DNA of 64,000 bases from Rhizoctonia solani (Eukaryota; Basidiomycota; Agaricomycetes; Cantharellales; Ceratobasidiaceae): assembly GCF_016906535.1 (NCBI RefSeq), contig NC_057371.1, positions 2,294,001 through 2,358,000 of the forward strand, read 5' to 3'. The notes beneath the pieces are model-generated. The model was given only the letters and a program-made list of their open reading frames with translations, made no database searches and had not been told where the DNA came from. Positions 59,608 to 64,000 of this stretch are shown piece after piece. Made by a program: the position numbers and the translations under genes. The stretch's first letter is position 1. Every line of letters starts with the position of its first letter.

Positions 59608-60018
59608 TCAGCGGAGGTAGTTGACAAATCCTAGGAAGGCCTGGACCTGTTTGACCGTTTTGGGAGTGGGCCATGTTGTGACGGCTTCTATTTTCTTCCG
59701 GTCCATGGAGAAGCCGGAGGGGGAGATAACAATGCCTAGGTAGTTGACCGTAGTAACGTGGAAATGGCACTTTGACAACTTGCAAAACAGCTGGTTCTTC
59801 ATTAGTTGCAATAGCACTTCTCTGACATGGTTTGGGTGGTCTTCTGGGTTCTCCAAGAAGATAAGGATATCATCCAAATAGATTACCACTGTCACATCAA
59901 TTAGATCCCTGAACAGGTTGTTCATGAAGTGCTGGAATGCTGCAGGGGCATTGGTAAGGCCAAAAGGCATGACTAAGTACTCAAAAGGCCATATTTGGTT
60001 CTGAAGGCCGTTTTCCAT
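59608..60018 (-). pseudogene. gypsy reverse transcriptase core, frame-shifted and stopped
   Basis: Encodes [17 protein letters not shown], the catalytic [11 protein letters not shown] and [13 protein letters not shown]. It lies one base out of frame with the preceding protease-RT frame: near 59983-59986 a run of four A (TTTT on the coding strand) would have to be five for [12 protein letters not shown] to be continuous. It ends at TGA (59608-59610), where the family has an Arg codon (NYLRRFIPNF). Confidence 0.88.
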
Positions 60019-60905
60019 TCGTCGCCTTCTTTGATGCGCACATTATTGTACCCCCAGCGGAGATCTAACTTTGTGAATAGTTTGGCGTTTTGCAGCTTAG
60101 CCATGAGGTCATCCTGTCTGGGAAGTGGGTAGACGTTTTTGTGGGTGACGTTGTTAAGCTTCCTGTAGTCAACCACCAATCTCAGGGAACCATCCGCTTT
60201 TTTTACAAACATAACAGGGGCGCCTGCTGAGGAGGTACTGGGGCAAATTTTGCCCGTGGCTAGTTCTTCCTTGATATGTTGCTTGAGGGCCTTGGACTTG
60301 GCGTCTGTCATACCATAAATTGGACCAGGGGAGAGTTTGGCATCAGGGACAAGGTCAATGGAGATGTTGTATTCCCTATGTGGGGGAAGGACCTTGAACT
60401 CTTCTTCGCCAAAGACTTTAGCAAATTTGTGGTATTGTTCTGGAAGGTCCGCCAATGGGTTGGTATCTGCTTCTTCTTTGGATGCTATCTGGGCCTGTTC
60501 GGGGAATGTAACATGTCCCTGCTGCCAGTCAATCAAAGGGGATTCCAAAGTGAGCCATGTCATGCCTAGGATAGCCGGGGTGTTGCCTATGGGGCAAACA
60601 AGGAAAGGGATGTGGTGTGAATGGCCATTGGCCAAGACCGCAAGTTGAACCTGGTGCCAAATGCAACCAGTCTGGGATATAGTACCATCTAACATTCTCA
60701 CAACTCGTGGATTTTTGAGTTGGGTTTTTGGGATTTTATATTTTTCCACAATCAAGGGGGAGATAAAGTTTGATGTGGCTCCTGAATCGATGAGGGTTCT
60801 GAGGTGTTCCGTTGGGAAATTGTGCAGTTCAAGATTGATAAATAAGAGAGGCTTTTTATTTGAGTCCATAGCCAGAGATACAATTTCACAATCCAATACA
60901 TGCAC
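59973..60905 (-). CDS. gypsy pol, protease and RT fingers
   Basis: A retroviral-type aspartic protease has the active site [11 protein letters not shown] and the later hydrophobic ILGMTWL. A linker with [13 protein letters not shown] and [13 protein letters not shown] follows, then the start of RT with [23 protein letters not shown] and [15 protein letters not shown]. The frame ends prematurely at 59973 because of the single-base break at the A run. No ATG is needed if it is made as a fusion with gag; the first Met at 60905 (MHVLDCEIV) lies just past the gag stop at 60947, in a different frame. Confidence 0.87.
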   Translation of the reverse strand: MHVLDCEIVSLAMDSNKKPLLFINLELHNFPTEHLRTLIDSGATSNFISPLIVEKYKIPKTQLKNPRVVRMLDGTISQTGCIWHQVQLAVLANGHSHHIPFLVCPIGNTPAILGMTWLTLESPLIDWQQGHVTFPEQAQIASKEEADTNPLADLPEQYHKFAKVFGEEEFKVLPPHREYNISIDLVPDAKLSPGPIYGMTDAKSKALKQHIKEELATGKICPSTSSAGAPVMFVKKADGSLRLVVDYRKLNNVTHKNVYPLPRQDDLMAKLQNAKLFTKLDLRWGYNNVRIKEGDEWKTAFRTKYGLLST

Positions 60906-60946
60906 ATCTATTTTAGGGGCCAGGGGCTTGACGGTAGTCCTTGGCC

Positions 60947-62111
60947 TTAGTCTTTTCCCGACCCTTCTTCCTCTGCAACCTTAGCTACCTCCTTGATGGT
61001 AGCCTTCCAGCCATTGGGACATTGTTTGATCCCGTGGCCCTTCTGACCGCACTTGACGCAAAGTCCTGATGCGCGGCGACAATCCCGTTCCTCCGGAGTG
61101 ACATAATTGGGGTCCTCGGACAGGCGGACCCTGGTGGTGGTAGTGGAGGTGGCCACAGTGGCCGGGGACTTGGCTGGTGCCTTTTTAGGGCAATTCTCCT
61201 CATTTTCGCGGCGGATGTTGTCAATTTTGATAGAGGCCGCAAAAATTGCCTTGAGTTCATTGGGAACACTATCCTTGGTTGATAGCAGTTCCTTGACTTT
61301 CCAGTGGAGGCCTCGCGTGAACTGCGCAATATAGGCCTCTTTGTTCCAGTCTAATTCCGCTATGAGGTTGCGGAACTCCGTGACATACTCAGAGGTTGTG
61401 GTAGTTTGGGAGAGAGCCGCAATTTTTCTGGCAGCAGCCCTCTTGGCATCGGGGTCGTCAAAGGCCTCCTTGAATTTGGCCGTTAAGGCCGGTATGGTGG
61501 TTGGAGGGTTGCCCTTGCCCTTGATAATAGCCCCAATGAGGGGAAGTGCCCAGTTGGCTGCCTTGTCTGTCATGTGGTATAGTATCCACACAACCATCTG
61601 CTCTTCTTCATTGAATTGGTCTCGATGAAGCGCAACCCAAAGTAGCATGCAATCTAGCCACTGGGTTGCCTTTCTTCCCCTGGAATCCCCCTTGTATGGG
61701 TCAGGGAGATCCATCTTGGGCCGCTTGACGCTGGACCCTGAATTGAAGGGTGTAAGAGAGCTTAGGCTCTTTCTTTGGGGCTCTCTTGGGTTCCTCTTCC
61801 TCTTCTGAGTCATAACCCATTCCTCTAGAGGGGCGGAACGGGGCCTTGAGTCCAGGCCTAACCGTGCCTGGAGTGTGGACTTCCCCTCCTGTATGTGTAG
61901 GAGGGGTAGTAGGCCCAGTTGTTGGGCCAGGCTGGGTTTGGGGGGCTCCTTGGTCTTTATCCCCAAGGAGGTCCGCTGTTTCCTTGCATATGGCTCTAAG
62001 CTTGGTGATTTGCTGGCTTTGAGCACGGATTTGGTCCTGCAGGGACCCAACTGTGGCTGTGAGGGCTGTGATAGCCTTGAGGAGAGCGGCAGGGGACAGC
62101 TCTGGTTCCAT
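60947..62111 (-). pseudogene. gypsy gag, frameshifted
   Basis: Starts MEPELSPAALLKA at 62111 with a coiled-coil segment (LQDQIRAQSQQITKLRAI), then a Pro/Thr-rich linker and an acidic DSEEEEEP stretch. After about 61765 the reading frame moves by one base. The second frame carries LTPFNSGSSVKRPKMDLPD, the capsid-like region RKATQWLDCMLLWVALHRD and KFKEAFDDPDAKRAAARK, and the nucleocapsid zinc knuckle CVKCGQKGHGIKQC (CX2CX4HX4C). It ends at 60947. The element's capsid protein would be truncated unless frameshifting occurs here, which I have no reason to expect. Confidence 0.85.
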
Positions 62112-62629
62112 CCTGGGCAAGTCTTGCGGAGCGGGAGATGTGCTGCAAGAGGCTGGTTGGGAGTGGGATGGAATGGAACGTTGAGAGGAGCAAGAGGAAG
62201 GCCAAGAGTAGGGGTGTGGGACTCCAGAGCGGGTGGAGGGAATGGTGGAGACGGTGTGGGGGTGACAGTGCCTATATCAGGACTTATGAGCGGTTTTTCT
62301 GTAGTATACTGGCGCTAAACCCTTGCGTCTAGTACCTAGCGTTGGACTGTCCCTACAACAAATCAGCAGACCTGGCGGTCGTGATATGGGCGGGTTTTCA
62401 GCAAGCGGGTATTTCAGCGGTCTAGGGTCGCTGACTACTGAGTTCCGGCGAAACTTGGGGTATGCGGGGGATTAGAGCCCGTCTGCCTTATAGCAATTTG
62501 GTACTACCAGGGACCAACGTCTGTTTGATTATTAAAGACAAAAGGCGAGTCCGATCTGGTGTTTTCCCTTGTGCTAGTACAGGGGGTCTTCTCCTTGTTG
62601 ATCAAGCCTACTACAAGTTGATTTTACAA
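62112..62629 (-). other. leader of inner gypsy element
   Basis: Untranslated region between the 5' LTR (62630-63190, minus orientation) and gag. It shares blocks with the leader of the outer element at about 56.5-56.82 kb in opposite orientation. A clear tRNA primer-binding site starting with TGG was not seen directly next to the LTR (the minus strand reads TTGTAAAATCAACTTG), so the priming tRNA is unknown. Confidence 0.6.
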
Positions 62630-63190
62630 TGTCGTACACCACTGTAAGGTGGGTACTTGCTAGTGGATATGGGCGCTTAAGGCCGTACTACTACAAGCAC
62701 ACGTATGTATCTAACTTATCTAAGGCTATACTACTGGCGCTTAAGGCGCTCTAATGCTATCTACTGCTGACGGAGGGGCCGGAGGCCTGGGAGGTGTGGT
62801 AGGTGAAGGTAGGGGATAACGTCAGCTGAACTTCTGGGGGCCGGTTACTTAACTGGCTGGAGCCTCCTCAATGAATATGAGACAAGGTAAAATCAACTTG
62901 GTGTCTCCAAGCAATTTCCCTGCTGTATATATAGACAAAGCACACTATCTACATGTTCCGTGCGCGTGAGAGAAAGAAGTAGCTAAGACAAATGAGAAGC
63001 GTGCTGTGGGCTGCGCAGAAGCGTGGATTTCTCCTAAGCGCCCTTGGCACGGCATCTCGGCGCGGCATCTCGGCATAATAAGCGCCGAGATCACGTGATT
63101 GAAAAACAAAAGATATCAAGTCCGTAAAAAATACTAAAAATATCAGAAAAAACGTGCGAGTCCAATGGTATATGTTGGGAGGTTATGACA
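62630..63190 (-). repeat. 5' LTR of inner gypsy element
   Basis: 561 bases, from TGTCGTACACC to GGTTATGACA on the plus strand; one mismatch by eye to the LTR at 56966-57526. Followed by the second GATGG target duplication at 63191-63195. Confidence 0.93.
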
Positions 63191-63195
63191 GATGG
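63191..63195 (+). repeat. target site duplication GATGG, right copy
   Basis: Repeats the five bases at 56961-56965. The ATGG within it is the start codon region of the outer gag. Confidence 0.9.
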
Positions 63196-64000
63196 CAACC
63201 CGTTCCCGGAGCTCTGCTTGTTCCCAGTCCCCTCTCAATCAAGGAGAGCTGGGACCCACTCTTCTGGCAACCTCCATTGAGTCAACAAGCCTTGAACCAG
63301 AGGTCTATGGGGAAGTCTCCCTCAGCCAAGCAATCTCCCTTATCCTGGGATTGCAAAACCAAGTCCTCTGGCTCAAGCGGGAACTCAAAGAAACCAAGGA
63401 AGCATCAAAGGAAGCCTGAGACTGGATGGGAGCAGTTGATCAAGCCCTCACTCGCATTGAGGCTAGGGGTGGAGCCCCACACACACCAGAAGACCAGAAA
63501 CCTCCGGCAGTCAAGGCCACGCCCAGGCCCCTACCAAAAACCAACCCTCTTCCAGCGCCTAGTGCGCCCCTCATTGCCTGGGCCAACCCCACCAAAGCTC
63601 CCCCTGCCTTTGCGCAGCCAACCCCAGTCCAAGCCCCCCCAAGAGGCTATACTCCCCCTCCGCCTTTGCCTATCCAACTCTGCTCCCCCCAAGTCCCACA
63701 ACCAGTGGCCCCTGTAGCCGCTTATCAAGCCCCCGTCAAGGTAGATCACCCTGACGCCTATACAGGGAAAATAGGGAACAAAGCCCGCCAATGGCTCACG
63801 CGGATGTTGGCATGGGTACGTCTAAACCAACGGATGTTCCCCACGGATCAGGAGGTCCTATTGTTCCTCCTAATGAACATGAAGGACGTAGCAGGAGCCT
63901 GGGCTCACCCCCACCTCAATCAACTTGGGTCTCACAGGGCCCTTATCCAAACAGTCGACAAGTTCAGGACGGAGTTTTTGGCCGCATTTGGGAACCCCAA
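63192..64000 (+). pseudogene. gag of outer Ty3/gypsy element, partial
   Basis: Starts MATRSRSSACSQSP at 63192 and continues with a coiled-coil-like stretch (SLILGLQNQVLWLKRELKET). An in-frame TGA at 63417-63419 follows KEASKEA. The same frame then continues DWMGAVDQALTRIEARGG, a long Pro-rich linker, and the capsid-like part HPDAYTGKIGNKARQWLTRM with KDVAGAWAHPHLNQLG, to the window edge. The start codon is separated from its leader by the 6.2 kb inner element. The stop is best explained as CGA to TGA. The rest of the element lies outside the window. Confidence 0.82.

Larger units (their letters stand above)
56966..63190 (-). mobile_element. inner full-length Ty3/gypsy chromovirus
   Basis: A 6.2 kb LTR retrotransposon in reverse orientation. 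It has two 561-base LTRs (56966-57526 and 62630-63190) and a 5-base target duplication GATGG. A polypurine tract (read on the plus strand as the C-rich stretch at 57530-57538) sits beside the 3' LTR. Minus-strand order is leader, gag, protease, reverse transcriptase, RNase H, integrase and chromodomain. The structure is complete, but gag and pol contain two frameshifts and one stop. It sits inside the gag start codon of another gypsy element in the opposite orientation. Confidence 0.92.

Noticed and set aside
61107..61628. Plus-strand frames of 75-95 codons inside the inner gypsy element
   Set aside because: Antisense to gag on the minus strand, where the zinc knuckle and capsid motifs lie.
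1..64000. CRISPR arrays, bacterial operons, riboswitches and tRNA genes
   Set aside because: The gene structure is eukaryotic with introns; no spaced short repeats and no tRNA-like cloverleaf were recognised by eye, although a tRNA scan was not possible.

Overview
The window looks like nuclear DNA of a basidiomycete fungus. Genes are split by many short introns (about 45-70 bases, GT..AG). The protein set (psi-factor oxygenase, short heme-thiolate peroxygenase, dual hybrid histidine kinases, NACHT-WD40 NLRs, Tf-type chromodomain Ty3/gypsy elements and a Tc1 transposon) fits Agaricomycetes. The wording of the gag proteins and of the NACHT-WD40 C-terminal tail most resembles Rhizoctonia/Ceratobasidiaceae. 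That assignment is from memory of families, not from a search.

Layout. (1) 1.7-8.3 kb: a divergent pair, a membrane-anchored chloroperoxidase/UPO-like heme-thiolate enzyme (minus) and a full-length psi-producing oxygenase (plus), separated by about 0.5 kb. (2) 8.7-27.4 kb: two paralogous, very large dual hybrid histidine kinases on the minus strand, each with PAS/GAF-like sensing region, HK1, REC1, PAS, HK2 and REC2. The first copy is broken by many frameshifts; the second is nearly intact. Between them lies a plus-strand protein with two predicted membrane segments. (3) 27.8-28.6 kb: a small secreted protein (minus). (4) 30.9-54.07 kb: a tandem array with a period of about 10.2 kb. Each unit holds a 14-repeat NACHT-WD40 gene (minus), a decayed minus-strand coding region and a decayed GMC oxidoreductase (plus). 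The array has a partial tail, two complete units (A, B) and a third unit (C) cut inside its WD40 domain. (5) 54.07-64.0 kb: a nest of transposons. A Tc1 remnant sits in the WD40 sequence of unit C. Next is an outer plus-strand Ty3/gypsy element whose LTR region is split by an intact Tc1/mariner element and whose gag start codon is split by a complete minus-strand chromovirus with almost identical LTRs.

How the parts relate. The peroxygenase and the psi-factor oxygenase both act on fatty acyl substrates and may share a promoter region, which suggests an oxylipin module. The kinases would feed a phosphorelay. The NLR array looks like a birth-and-death immune or allorecognition cluster: the copies differ mostly at the surface positions of the WD40 blades.

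Limits. Exon borders were set by eye. Several single-base frame breaks lie in homopolymer runs, so some apparent damage may be sequence error. Stretches of the array between the NLRs and several intergenic regions could not be assigned.
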